A stretch of DNA of 48,532 nucleotides from Bacteroidota bacterium. Its GTDB lineage: Bacteria > Bacteroidota > Bacteroidia > Chitinophagales > Saprospiraceae. The notes beneath the pieces were generated by a model. That model ran no database searches and was not told the DNA's origin. It saw nothing but the letters and a program-made list of their open reading frames with translations. Made by a program: the position numbers and the translations under genes. This document shows, in pieces, positions 1-10,508 of this stretch. The stretch's first letter is position 1; every line of letters begins with the position of its first letter. Where the stretch lies: contig JACRAN010000290.1 of NCBI GenBank assembly GCA_016234735.1, forward strand, positions 1 to 48,532, given 5' to 3'.

Positions 1-25
1 CGCCTCCCACCCCTCGCTTCTGATT

Positions 26-2290
<2,265 letters not shown>

Positions 2291-2623
2291 GGGATTTTTC
2301 TTTGGCAGGGATTAACCCGAGGGAAGGATTTTCTTGAGTGCTTAAAATTAGTCAAAAATCCCGTTTAGAAAAAAAAGTTTTCAGCAAAAGATTTTTCAAG
2401 GGGTGTGCTTTAGTTTTGAAGCAGGAAATTTTTCTGACGGATTTCAATTTCCGCCAAATGTCTTTTTTCAAAAAGCTGCCAAAGATAATAAACCGTTTTT
2501 TTATTACCAAAATAAAATTTGGCAAAAATTTCAAATTTTTACTTCCACCTGACATCAACCGTGCATATTTGGCAGTATGCCTTCCATTTTCAGAACTTTG
2601 CTTTGTTCCTGCCAATTGACGAC
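2291..2623. other. Divergent intergenic region between recQ and kdsD
   Basis: About 330 bases without a gene. It is clearly more AT-rich than the flanking coding DNA and holds many T and A runs, as expected for a divergent promoter region. No exact TAnnTTTG box with a well-placed upstream TTG was found, and no hairpin or tandem word array stood out. The open reading frames crossing it are low-complexity and extend kdsD upstream without family support. Confidence 0.6.
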
Positions 2624-3601
2624 ATGATAAATATTGATTCTTCAAAAATAATAGCCAACGCCCGGCGTACCCTCGGCATCGAAATCGAGGCATTGGAAAA
2701 CCTGCGGGCAGCCATCGATGGTGTTTTTTGCGCCTTCGTGGAGGCCGTGTTCCATGCAAGAGGCCGGGTCGTCGTCACCGGGGTGGGCAAAAGTGCCATC
2801 GTCGCCCAGAAAATCGCCGCCACGCTGAACAGCACCGGCACCCCCGCCCTGTTCATGCACGCCGCCGATGCCATTCATGGCGACCTCGGCATGATCCAGC
2901 CCGGCGACGTGGTGCTCTGCCTGAGCAAAAGCGGCGACACCCCCGAAATCAAAGTGCTGCTGCCCCTGCTGCGGGGCATGGGCAACTCTGTGGCGGCCAT
3001 GACCGCCAATGCCCAGTCCTGGCTCGGCACTCAGGCTGATTTTGTGCTGCTCACCCCCATCTTGCAGGAGGCCGACCCCAACAACCTCGCCCCCACTGCC
3101 AGCACCACGGCGCAAATGGCGCTTGGGGATGCGTTGGCCATCGCCCTGCTTTCGTTGCGGGGTTTCACGCCGGGCGATTTTGCGCAGTTCCATCCCGGCG
3201 GTACGCTCGGCAAGCAACTTTACCTGCGGGTGGGCGACCTCAGTTCACTGCACGAACGCCCGGCGGTTTCACCGGCTACCAAAATACCGCAAGCCATCCT
3301 CGAAATGACGACCAAACGACTCGGCTGCACGGTGGTACTGGACGACGGTGAAATCTGTGGCATCGTCACCGACGGCGACCTGCGCCGGATGCTCGAACGC
3401 CACGCCGGGCAGGATTTCTCGCACCTCACCGCTGCCGAAGTGATGTCCGCCTCGCCCAAAACCATCGAAAAAAACGACCTCGCAGCGGAGGCCCTGGCGC
3501 TCATGCGGCAGCACAGCATCACGCAGTTGGTAGTGGTGGAAAACGGCGCGTACTGCGGCATCGTCCACTTGCACGACTTAATTCGGGAGGGACTCGTATG
3601 A
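2624..3601 (+). CDS. kdsD: Arabinose-5-phosphate isomerase (KpsF/GutQ family)
   Basis: Converts D-ribulose 5-phosphate to D-arabinose 5-phosphate, the first step towards the lipopolysaccharide sugar Kdo, in the cytoplasm. The 325-residue protein has an N-terminal SIS domain (VVTGVGKSAIVAQKIAATL near 50-68; SKSGDTPEI near 101-109; FHPGGTLGKQL) and a C-terminal pair of CBS domains from about residue 205. The start was placed at the ATG at 2624 because the protein then begins INIDSSKIIANARRTL, as the family does; the in-frame upstream stretch is low-complexity AT-rich sequence. The stop codon overlaps the ATG of the next gene (ATGA). A GATTTAC word array begins at the last stop-codon bases. Confidence 0.93.
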   Translation: MINIDSSKIIANARRTLGIEIEALENLRAAIDGVFCAFVEAVFHARGRVVVTGVGKSAIVAQKIAATLNSTGTPALFMHAADAIHGDLGMIQPGDVVLCLSKSGDTPEIKVLLPLLRGMGNSVAAMTANAQSWLGTQADFVLLTPILQEADPNNLAPTASTTAQMALGDALAIALLSLRGFTPGDFAQFHPGGTLGKQLYLRVGDLSSLHERPAVSPATKIPQAILEMTTKRLGCTVVLDDGEICGIVTDGDLRRMLERHAGQDFSHLTAAEVMSASPKTIEKNDLAAEALALMRQHSITQLVVVENGAYCGIVHLHDLIREGLV

Positions 3602-4668
3602 TTTACGATTTACGATTTACGATTTACGATTGGGGGAGGTCGTGGTTTTTTTTGGGAGGCTTTGCTTTGATGTTGTCTGCATGTAAAAATGAGCCTCGCC
3701 ACGTCACCCCTGCATTTTATCACTGGCAGACCCACCTGCAACTCACTGAAAACGAGCGGCTTTACCTCGATTCGCTGGGGGTGAAAAAACTGTACGTCAA
3801 GTTTTTCGATGTCGATTGGGACGAGGCGAGCAGACAGCCCGTACCGTTGGCCATCGTTGAAATTGACACGGCGAGGCTGGACGGCCTTGAAATCGTGCCC
3901 ACTGTTTTTATCACCAACCGTACTTTTTTGAACTTGAAACTGGAGGGAACCGAGGCGCTGGCCAGTCGCATTTTTCAAAAAATAAATGCGCTGTACCCTG
4001 CGCCCCACCGGGAAATCCAGTTCGACTGCGACTGGACGGAGCAAACGAGAGACAAATTTTTTGCCCTGTTGGAGCATTTCAAAAAACAAATGACTACCTC
4101 ACCTCTCACCTCTCACTCCTCACGTCTCTCCGCCACCATCCGCCTGCACCAACTCAAGTTTTTTGAAAAAACGGGTGTGCCGCCTGTTGACCGGGGGATG
4201 CTGATGTGCTACAACATGGGCGACCTGGAAGCCTGGGAGACGGAAAATTCCATCCTCGATTTGGAAACAGCAAAAAAATACCTGCCCGGTGGCAAATCAA
4301 ACTACCCGCTACCACTTGACGTGGCACTGCCCTGCTTCCGCTGGGGGGTGCTGTTTCGGGACAGGGAAATGATCAGACTCATCAACAACCTCAGTGGGGC
4401 GGACCTGGAGGATACCCTCCGTTTTTCAAACACAGCCGCCAATCGTTGCGAAGTAAAAAAAAGCACCTACCTGCAAGGACACTACCTCTACGCTGGCGAC
4501 CAAATTCGGTTGGAGGGTGTGTCGCCTGAGGCGCTGAAACTGGCTGCACACCTATTAAATAAGGTGTGCGCCCGACCGGAAGCCCCGGTGGCATTTTCCC
4601 ATCTGGACACAGCTCCCGTCCGGCTTTTTCCGAAGGGAAAAATGTTGGAAGTAATCGAACAGTTCTGA
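3598..4668 (+). CDS. Putative lipoprotein, possibly DUF3142-like
   Basis: A 356-residue protein of unknown function, probably anchored to a membrane by lipid. A hydrophobic stretch ending in the lipobox LSAC is seen at about residues 18-29, and the mature part looks like a TIM-barrel-type fold (VKKLYVKFFDVDWDE, then IQFDCDWTEQ, then RGMLMCYNMG). Such segments recall the uncharacterised DUF3142 family, but this is recollection and not a search. The only usable start is the ATG at 3598, which overlaps the kdsD stop. The first 10-12 residues (IYDLRFTIYD) are therefore encoded by a GATTTAC heptamer array. A second array of CTCACCT-type heptamers lies inside the gene at about residues 165-178. Confidence 0.72.
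   Translation: MIYDLRFTIYDWGRSWFFLGGFALMLSACKNEPRHVTPAFYHWQTHLQLTENERLYLDSLGVKKLYVKFFDVDWDEASRQPVPLAIVEIDTARLDGLEIVPTVFITNRTFLNLKLEGTEALASRIFQKINALYPAPHREIQFDCDWTEQTRDKFFALLEHFKKQMTTSPLTSHSSRLSATIRLHQLKFFEKTGVPPVDRGMLMCYNMGDLEAWETENSILDLETAKKYLPGGKSNYPLPLDVALPCFRWGVLFRDREMIRLINNLSGADLEDTLRFSNTAANRCEVKKSTYLQGHYLYAGDQIRLEGVSPEALKLAAHLLNKVCARPEAPVAFSHLDTAPVRLFPKGKMLEVIEQF
3600..3634 (+). repeat. Heptamer word array GATTTAC (x4) at a gene junction
   Basis: Four exact GATTTAC heptamers in register followed by a degenerate fifth (GATTGGG). It starts in the kdsD stop codon and forms the 5' end of the following lipoprotein frame. The reverse-complement word GTAAATC occurs in the arrays at 17234 and 12132. 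Confidence 0.9.
4091..4132 (+). repeat. Heptamer word array CTCACCT inside a coding sequence
   Basis: The words CTCACCT, CTCACCT, CTCACTC and CTCACGT follow one another in exact 7-nt register, with flanking words TGACTAC and CTCTCCG. Six heptamers make 42 nt, which is 14 codons, so the frame of the lipoprotein is kept. The encoded segment is Ser/Thr/Leu/His-rich and sits between the predicted fold elements. Confidence 0.75.
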
Positions 4669-4778
4669 CCCGTGAGGTCGGGCCGGTTTTTTATCGAAAC
4701 GACATTTCGTACCTTGTCGCCAAACCAATGCCGCCCTGCCCGGTGCGGCATTTTGGAGAAAACTAAATTTTCCTGAAA

Positions 4779-6176
4779 ATGAACGTAAAATTCTGTGGTG
4801 CAGCCCGCGAAGTCACCGGCAGCGCACACCTCCTCACCCTCGACGGCGGCTACAAAATCCTGCTCGACTGCGGCCTGTACCAGGGCGGCAGCGACAGTAT
4901 GAAAAATTTCAATGAAAAGTGGCTTTTCGACCCTCGAAGCATCGACTGCGTCGTGCTCTCCCACGCCCACATCGACCACTCCGGGCGGCTGCCCAAGCTC
5001 GTCAAGGATGGCTTCGAGGGCCCGATTTACAGTACCCACGCTACCCGCAGCCTCTGTGCCATCATGCTGCTCGACAGTGCGCTCATTCAGGAGCGGGATG
5101 CTGAGTTTTTCAACAAACGCCGCCGCCACAACAGGGATGAGCGGGAGCCGCTGTACAGCGAGGATGATGTGAGGCTCACCATGGAACGTTTCGTCACCTT
5201 CGGTTACAGTCGAAAGTTCGAAGTGCGGCCAGGTGTGGAGGTCGAATTCAGAGATGCCGGGCACATCCTTGGCAGCGCCAGTGTGGGGCTGACCATCCTG
5301 GAGAGCGGCAAAACCATCCGCATTGGGTTCAGCGGCGACATCGGCAGGCCCAACCGACCCATCCTGCGCGACCCGCAGCAGATGCCCGAGGTGGATTACC
5401 TGATTTGCGAATCGACCTACGGCGACAAGTTCCACGAATCGCCACCACAGGAAATCGACCACCTGCTGCATATCATCCGGCACACTTGTTTTGAAAAAAG
5501 AGGCAAACTCATCATCCCCGCTTTCGGGGTGGGGCGCACCCAGGAGATTGTGTACATCATGGACCAATTAGAGAACGCAGGGAAACTGCCGCCCATGCCG
5601 GTGTACGTGGACAGCCCGCTGGCGGTGAATGCCACGGTGATTTACGGCTCGCACCCCGAGTGCTACGATGCCGACCTGAGCACCTATATTTTGAAAGACC
5701 CGAACCCGTTCGGGTTCAGCCGTTTGACCTACATCAAGGAAGTGGAAGATTCAAAAAAACTGAACGCGTCAGACGAACCGTGCGTCATCATCAGCGCATC
5801 GGGCATGGCCAATGCGGGCCGGGTGAAGCACCACCTGTTCAACAACATCGACAACCCCCGCAACACGGTGTTGATTGTCGGCTACTGCTCGCCCGAAACG
5901 CCGGGCGGCAGGCTGCGGGATGGCGCTACGCACCTGCGACTGTTCGGGGAGGAAAAATTCGTGCGCTGCGACGTGGAAGTGATGGACTCGTTCTCCGCCC
6001 ACGCCGACCGGGGCGAGATTTCGGATTTCGTGGCCAACCAGCGCCAGGCCGTGAAAAAAATGTTCCTCGTACACGGCGAAATCGAGCGGCAGGAGAGCCT
6101 GAAATCGCTGCTGCTGGGGCAGGGGTTCCGGCACATCGAAATACCAAAGCTTGGGGAGGCGTTTGAAATATCGTGA
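4779..6176 (+). CDS. Beta-CASP metallo-beta-lactamase, putative RNA-processing nuclease
   Basis: A 465-residue cytoplasmic MBL-fold protein of the CPSF73-like/RMMBL group, expected to cleave RNA endo- or exonucleolytically. The zinc-binding motif HAHIDH is at about residues 62-67. Further metal ligands appear in DAGHILGSA and FSGDIG, a beta-CASP insertion follows with FGVGRTQE, and a C-terminal RMMBL signature is visible as DSFSAHADRGE. The N-terminus (NVKFCGAAREVTGSAHLL) matches the family start, so the ATG at 4779 is well supported. It stands alone between two lipoprotein genes. A possible three-way-junction RNA lies directly behind the stop codon. The precise substrate cannot be read from the sequence. 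Confidence 0.92.
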   Translation: MNVKFCGAAREVTGSAHLLTLDGGYKILLDCGLYQGGSDSMKNFNEKWLFDPRSIDCVVLSHAHIDHSGRLPKLVKDGFEGPIYSTHATRSLCAIMLLDSALIQERDAEFFNKRRRHNRDEREPLYSEDDVRLTMERFVTFGYSRKFEVRPGVEVEFRDAGHILGSASVGLTILESGKTIRIGFSGDIGRPNRPILRDPQQMPEVDYLICESTYGDKFHESPPQEIDHLLHIIRHTCFEKRGKLIIPAFGVGRTQEIVYIMDQLENAGKLPPMPVYVDSPLAVNATVIYGSHPECYDADLSTYILKDPNPFGFSRLTYIKEVEDSKKLNASDEPCVIISASGMANAGRVKHHLFNNIDNPRNTVLIVGYCSPETPGGRLRDGATHLRLFGEEKFVRCDVEVMDSFSAHADRGEISDFVANQRQAVKKMFLVHGEIERQESLKSLLLGQGFRHIEIPKLGEAFEIS

Positions 6177-6231
6177 CGCTGACCTTGTTTTTGTGAAAAA
6201 CGACAGCAGGGCGGCTCTTCCCGCCAGCGTC
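6175..6231 (+). other. Branched hairpin structure 3' of the beta-CASP gene
   Basis: An outer stem GACGCTG (6175-6181)/CAGCGTC (6225-6231) encloses two smaller hairpins: GTTTTT-gtg-AAAAAC (6187-6201) and GGCGG/CCGCC (6210-6225). Together they could form a three-way junction beginning in the stop codon. It may act as a transcript end or 3' stabiliser, but there is no downstream T-run. The fold is read by eye. Confidence 0.45.
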
Positions 6232-6293
6232 CCAACTTTCGCAAGCCATTTTCCGTTTTGGAAGTTAAGTGAACGATTCACGCGCTGCCCGGT

Positions 6294-6301
6294 TATTTTT
6301 G
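6294..6301 (+). promoter_or_regulatory. Putative -7 box TATTTTTG upstream of the 6354 lipoprotein gene
   Basis: Exact match to the Bacteroidota TAnnTTTG box, about 52 nt before the chosen ATG. No TTG lies at the usual 18-21 nt upstream, so this is a half-match only. Confidence 0.35.
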
Positions 6302-6353
6302 CAAAAAAAACAGCTTGAAAGGCGTAGTTGGGCCAGGCGAAAAATCTTTTTCA

Positions 6354-7886
6354 ATGAAATTATCCTCCGTCGTTTTGGTGTCGCTCCTGATTGCAGGGGC
6401 GTTTGGTTGCAAGCAAGTTGATGAATTTCAGGATGCGGATATCGTGTCCGGCGATGCTGAATTTGCCATTCCGCTGCTCAAAGCGAAAACGTCCATCCAG
6501 GATTTGCTGGAGAATTTTGACGAGTTCACTTTCATCGAAATCGACCCCGACGGGGTCATCCACCTGCGCTACAAGGGCGATGTGCTCTCGCAAAACGCCA
6601 AGGAATTTTTTGACGATACCCGGTCAAAACTGCCGCCGCTCATCCCACTCGGCACGCCGTTTTTCACCCTGCCGTTCTCTTCGCCGGGACAGTTGGAGGT
6701 CGATTTTGCCACGTACAGCACAGGCACGGTGAGCCTGGCGCTCATTTCCGACTACGTGGGCATGGTGGACCTGACCGTGCAGATTTTGCAGGCGAAAAAA
6801 AACGGCCAGCCGATGACGGTCCACACGCAGTTCCAGTCGCCGATAGGCATCCAGCCAATTGTATTTCACTACCCACCGGAGTTCGTGGAGTGCGCAGGCT
6901 ACGACCTGATTCCCGAAAATGGCGAGGTCCACATCCGCTACGATGCCGTGACCGACGCTGGCGACACCATCGAACTGCCGTTCATCGCACTCGTGAATCA
7001 AAACATCGACTTCTCGTACATCGAAGGCTATCTGGGCAACTTCGAGCAGTTGGGCAAACGCGACAGCATCACCATCGAGTTTTTTGAAAACTGGACGCAG
7101 GGCGATGTCTTTTTTGAAGATCCCGTCATCAAAATCTACATCGACAATTCTTTCGGCGTACCCACCCGCTCTTCCATCGACACCTTCGACATCCTGACCG
7201 TCAACGACGGGCGGATACCGCTCGAAAGCGATTTCATCACCGAAACGGGCATCGACTTCGTTTATCCTGCGCTGAACGAGGTGGGGCAAACGAAAAGCAT
7301 GACCTTCACTTTCGATGCCAGCAACTCCAACATCAAGGACGTGCTCGGCTCACGGCCCATCGCACTTGACTACAAGGTGGATGCCATCATGAACCCCGAC
7401 AGCATCGTGGACCAGCGCGGCTTCATCACCGACAGCAGCTTCTACCGGATACAAGTGGAGGTGGATTTGCCGCTGCACGGGCGGGCCAACGGCTTTGGCG
7501 TGGTGGACAGTTTCGACGTGGATTTCAGCGGCTACGGCAACCTGAAAGAAGTAGAGTTCAAATTGGTGGCCGACAACAACATGCCCCTCGCCATCGATGC
7601 CCAGGTTTACTTCGTGGATACTACCGGCACGGTGCTCGACTCGCTTTTCGATGCCCGCACCCGCATCGTCGAAGCGGCCCCGGTGGACAGCAACGGCGAA
7701 GTGACCGACCCCATTTCACGCACCAATTTTTCAACTTTCACCACCGAACGCTTCGATAAAATCAGGGATGCGAAAAAACTGGTACTGCATGGCTTTTTTT
7801 CCACCACCAACGACGGCCAGCAATCCGTCAAGGCATTTGCAAACCAGGATGTGGAAATCAGGATGGGGATGAAGTTGAAGCGGTAA
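6354..7886 (+). CDS. Putative lipoprotein of unknown function
   Basis: A 510-residue protein that I cannot assign to a named family. The ATG at 6354 gives a textbook lipoprotein signal (KLSSVVLVSLLIAGAFGC, lipobox AFGC at about residues 15-18); a TTG further upstream would add 13 hydrophilic residues in front and is less likely. The mature part is rich in beta-strand-like, Asp- and Thr-containing segments, consistent with stacked beta-sandwich domains on the cell surface or in the periplasm. It is followed after 65 nt by a DUF5723 outer-membrane protein on the same strand, a pairing that suggests a shared envelope role. A palindromic word array separates the two genes. Confidence 0.8.
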   Translation: MKLSSVVLVSLLIAGAFGCKQVDEFQDADIVSGDAEFAIPLLKAKTSIQDLLENFDEFTFIEIDPDGVIHLRYKGDVLSQNAKEFFDDTRSKLPPLIPLGTPFFTLPFSSPGQLEVDFATYSTGTVSLALISDYVGMVDLTVQILQAKKNGQPMTVHTQFQSPIGIQPIVFHYPPEFVECAGYDLIPENGEVHIRYDAVTDAGDTIELPFIALVNQNIDFSYIEGYLGNFEQLGKRDSITIEFFENWTQGDVFFEDPVIKIYIDNSFGVPTRSSIDTFDILTVNDGRIPLESDFITETGIDFVYPALNEVGQTKSMTFTFDASNSNIKDVLGSRPIALDYKVDAIMNPDSIVDQRGFITDSSFYRIQVEVDLPLHGRANGFGVVDSFDVDFSGYGNLKEVEFKLVADNNMPLAIDAQVYFVDTTGTVLDSLFDARTRIVEAAPVDSNGEVTDPISRTNFSTFTTERFDKIRDAKKLVLHGFFSTTNDGQQSVKAFANQDVEIRMGMKLKR

Positions 7887-7892
7887 GTCAGA

Positions 7893-7955
7893 ATGGAGAA
7901 TTGAAAATGGAGAATTGATCCATTTTCAATTCTCCATTTTTCATTTTCAAAATGG
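7893..7955 (+). repeat. Palindromic heptamer word array (ATGGAGA/ATTGAAA)
   Basis: Nine heptamers in register. The left arm (7892-7911) and right arm (7919-7938) are perfect 20-nt reverse complements separated by 7 nt. The last word contains the ATG of the next gene at 7952. As RNA it would form a long AU-rich hairpin immediately before the start codon, so it may dampen translation or act as an attenuator. Confidence 0.88.
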
Positions 7956-9274
7956 ATTTCAAAATAAAAACCACGCTTTTTGCCCTGCTGCTCGGCACTC
8001 CGATGCTGGCGCAACAGGAACTTGGGCTGCATTTCATGCGGCACGTCTGGCAGTCGAACTACACCAACCCGGCGTTCGTGCAACCCGGCAAAGTGGTCGT
8101 TGGTCTGCCGGGCATCTACAACAGCTTCGGGTTCGACGGGCCGACGTACAACGAGATTGTCACGAAGCAAGATGGCAAAACTGTCATCGACATCGACCGG
8201 CTCATTGGCCACCTGAACCCTGAAAATTCCATCCGTGACGACCTCGGCATACCCACCCTCAGCCTTGCTTTCAACCTGAAAAACCTCACGCTGAACATCG
8301 GCCACGCCGTCAAATACCACGCATTTCTGAAATTCCCGAAGGAGCTGCCCCAAGTGGTCTGGCAAGGCAACGCCCAATTCATCGGCGAGACGGTGGAGCT
8401 TGGCAACGAACTGAACCTGGCAGGCTACCACGAACTGACGACCGGGGCGGCGTACAAATTCGGACAGGTGACGCTCGGTGCCAACGTCAAATTCCTGCAC
8501 GGCATCAACGGCGCTGCGACCGACGACGACCACCACTCGGCCACGCTCTACACCGACCCCGACGTGTATCAAATCACCGTGAACGGCGACTACCTCCTGC
8601 ACTCCGCTAATTCGGTGGACTACCAAGATTTTGAAGACCTGCAAGTGGATTTCAACTTCGGGAAACTGACTTTCAAAGAGTTTGTCAACAAAAACAGCGG
8701 AGTGGCTTTCGACTTCGGCATCCGTGCCGAAATCGGCAAACTCGACCTCGCCGCCAGCATACTCGACCTCGGCAAAATCAACTGGGACGACAACGTGACC
8801 GACTACTCGGCCTTGAAGTCGTACCAGTACGATGGCCTCGATTTCTCGGAGGCACTCACCGGCGGCGATGCACAATTGGGCGATGCCCTCGACACGCTGG
8901 AACAGATTTTTCAGGTGGAAAAAACGAGCGGCAGCTACTCGACCAAACTTTCCCGGAAAATCTACCTCAGCGCCAGCTACCGATTGAACGACAGGTTGAC
9001 CTTCGGGGGCGTGTTTTTCAATGAAAATTTCCGGGGCGGGCCTTCGTCCGCTGTGGCGGTCGGGGCGAATTTTGCCCCACTGGATTTCATCAACGCCGGC
9101 CTGACCTACGGCATCAAGGAAAACAAAAGCTACAACAACCTCGGCGTGAACCTCACCGTGAACCTCGGCCCGGTGCAGGTTTTCGGTGTGACGGACAATA
9201 TTTTTTCCCTCGTCAACCCCGCCGATGCCAGCAACTTCATGGCCCGTGCCGGTGCCTCGCTCCTGCTGAAATGA
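7952..9274 (+). CDS. DUF5723-type outer-membrane beta-barrel protein
   Basis: A 440-residue protein with a cleavable signal peptide (FALLLGTPMLAQQ, cut near residue 21). Alternating hydrophobic/polar segments typical of an outer-membrane barrel follow. The early motif SNYTNPAFVQP and the later GVAFDFGIRAEIGKLDLAAS and the repeated short strand-turn pattern match the DUF5723 group found beside gliding/secretion and surface proteins in Bacteroidota. That family link is from memory of its sequence pattern. The end ASLLLK is compatible with a barrel-closing strand. It is probably co-transcribed with the lipoprotein upstream and followed by a strong terminator. Confidence 0.8.
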   Translation: MDFKIKTTLFALLLGTPMLAQQELGLHFMRHVWQSNYTNPAFVQPGKVVVGLPGIYNSFGFDGPTYNEIVTKQDGKTVIDIDRLIGHLNPENSIRDDLGIPTLSLAFNLKNLTLNIGHAVKYHAFLKFPKELPQVVWQGNAQFIGETVELGNELNLAGYHELTTGAAYKFGQVTLGANVKFLHGINGAATDDDHHSATLYTDPDVYQITVNGDYLLHSANSVDYQDFEDLQVDFNFGKLTFKEFVNKNSGVAFDFGIRAEIGKLDLAASILDLGKINWDDNVTDYSALKSYQYDGLDFSEALTGGDAQLGDALDTLEQIFQVEKTSGSYSTKLSRKIYLSASYRLNDRLTFGGVFFNENFRGGPSSAVAVGANFAPLDFINAGLTYGIKENKSYNNLGVNLTVNLGPVQVFGVTDNIFSLVNPADASNFMARAGASLLLK

Positions 9275-9290
9275 TTTCCGGTATTTCATA

Positions 9291-9334
9291 AAAACAGCCC
9301 CGGCCAGGCATCCAAAACCTGCCGGGGCTGTTTC
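9291..9334 (+). terminator. Intrinsic terminator after the DUF5723 gene
   Basis: Stem AAACAGCCCCGGC (9292-9304) pairs with GCCGGGGCTGTTT (9321-9333), a perfect 13-bp GC-rich hairpin starting 17 nt after the stop codon, with a short T-run in the right arm. Confidence 0.85.
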
Positions 9335-9347
9335 GTCTTCACAAAAG

Positions 9348-9376
9348 TTGATTGTCAAACTTTCGGCCTATTTTTG
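9348..9376 (+). promoter_or_regulatory. Bacteroidota-type promoter for the polyprenyl synthase gene
   Basis: TTG (9348-9350), 18-nt spacer, then TATTTTTG (9369-9376), which matches the TTG / TAnnTTTG consensus of Bacteroidota sigma-A promoters. It lies directly behind the preceding terminator and gives a leader of roughly 60 nt. That leader contains short CAGTTGGCAGT-like words with partial reverse-complement partners (about 9380-9440). Confidence 0.7.
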
Positions 9377-9442
9377 CCCTTCCAGTTCGCCAGTTGGCAG
9401 TAAACCCCTGCCCACTGCAAACGGACGAACTGCCACCTGAAT

Positions 9443-10414
9443 ATGTCCTCCATCGACACGATAAAGCAGCCCATTGAGAAGGAACTCGACAGGTTCGAGT
9501 TACATTTCCGGGAAGCCATGCGCAGTCATGTGCCGCTGCTGGACCGCATCATGTACTACATCGTGCAGCGGAAGGGCAAGCAGGTGCGGCCCATGTTCGT
9601 TTTCCTGAGTGCGAAGTTGTGCGGCGAAGTCACCGAGGCGAGCTACGTCGCCGCCTCGCTGGTAGAATTGATGCACACGGCCACCCTCGTGCACGACGAT
9701 GTGGTGGATGAATCACACGAGCGGCGTGGTTTTTTTTCCATCAATGCCCTCTGGAAAAACAAAGTGGCCGTGCTCGTGGGCGATTACCTGCTGGCGCAAG
9801 GCTTGCTTTTGGCGCTGAAAAACAAGGAGTTCCGGCTGCTGGAAATCCTCTCCGACGCCGTGAAAGCCATGAGCGAAGGCGAGTTGCTCCAACTCGAAAA
9901 AGCCCGCCGCCTCGACATCAAGGAAGATATTTACTTTGAAGTCATCCGCCAAAAAACGGCTTCGCTCATCGCCTCGGCATGTAGTGCCGGGGCTGCCTCC
10001 ACTACCAAAGACGAAGCCGTCATCGAGCAAATGCGCCTGTTCGGTGAAAACCTCGGCATCGCTTTCCAAATCAAAGACGACCTCTTCGACTTCGGCACTG
10101 ACGACGTGGGCAAGCCGCTCGGCATCGACATCCAGGAGAAAAAACTCACCCTGCCGCTCATCTACGCCCTCGAACGGGCTTCCCGCAGCGAAAAAAGCCA
10201 CATCATCAACCTGGTAAAACGGCATGCCGACAAGCCTGAAAAAGTAAAGGAGGTCATCCACTTCGTACAAGCCAGCGGTGGCCTCGACTACGCCAAAAGT
10301 GTGATGGAACGGTACAGCGGGCAAGCGTTTTCCATCCTTGAAAAATTCCCCGACTCGCCCGCCCGGCAGGCGCTGCGGGACCTCGTGGTGTACGTGACGC
10401 AGCGGAAAAAATGA
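9443..10414 (+). CDS. Polyprenyl diphosphate synthase (all-trans chain elongating)
   Basis: Condenses isopentenyl diphosphate with allylic diphosphates to make the side chain of menaquinone or a related polyprenyl lipid; a cytoplasmic or peripheral membrane enzyme. The 323-residue sequence has the first Asp-rich motif DDVVD at 85-89 followed by SHERRG, and the second motif DDLFDF at 212-217. KGKQVRP near 44-50 is the substrate-binding Arg region. The small residues and length resemble IspB-type long-chain synthases, but chain length cannot be decided here. It has its own promoter and is closed by a bidirectional terminator facing the coiled-coil gene. Confidence 0.93.
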   Translation: MSSIDTIKQPIEKELDRFELHFREAMRSHVPLLDRIMYYIVQRKGKQVRPMFVFLSAKLCGEVTEASYVAASLVELMHTATLVHDDVVDESHERRGFFSINALWKNKVAVLVGDYLLAQGLLLALKNKEFRLLEILSDAVKAMSEGELLQLEKARRLDIKEDIYFEVIRQKTASLIASACSAGAASTTKDEAVIEQMRLFGENLGIAFQIKDDLFDFGTDDVGKPLGIDIQEKKLTLPLIYALERASRSEKSHIINLVKRHADKPEKVKEVIHFVQASGGLDYAKSVMERYSGQAFSILEKFPDSPARQALRDLVVYVTQRKK

Positions 10415-10449
10415 GCGGGCGGCAGTTTTTGCGAAGCAGAAAAAACAAC

Positions 10450-10483
10450 AGAAAGCCCCGTGCGGTGTCGCATGGGGCTTTCA
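10450..10483. terminator. Bidirectional terminator between convergent genes
   Basis: Perfect 13-bp stem GAAAGCCCCGTGC (10451-10463)/GCATGGGGCTTTC (10470-10482) with a 6-nt loop, placed between the stop codons of the polyprenyl synthase (+) and the coiled-coil gene (-). Confidence 0.85.
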
Positions 10484-10508
10484 AGTTTGCCAGGTTCGGT
10501 GAACCCAA

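Noticed and set aside
4488-5567. 359-residue minus-strand frame over the beta-CASP gene
   Set aside because: Antisense shadow of a gene with clear HxHxDH and RMMBL motifs.
7607-9358. 583-residue minus-strand frame over the lipoprotein and DUF5723 genes
   Set aside because: Antisense to two well-supported genes and crosses their junction and terminator; its Val/His/Glu-rich translation is typical of a shadow frame.
9729-9740. Programmed frameshift at T-runs in coding sequences
   Set aside because: T6-T8 runs are common in this AT-biased codon context (Phe-Phe codons) and no alternative downstream frame or stimulatory structure was seen.
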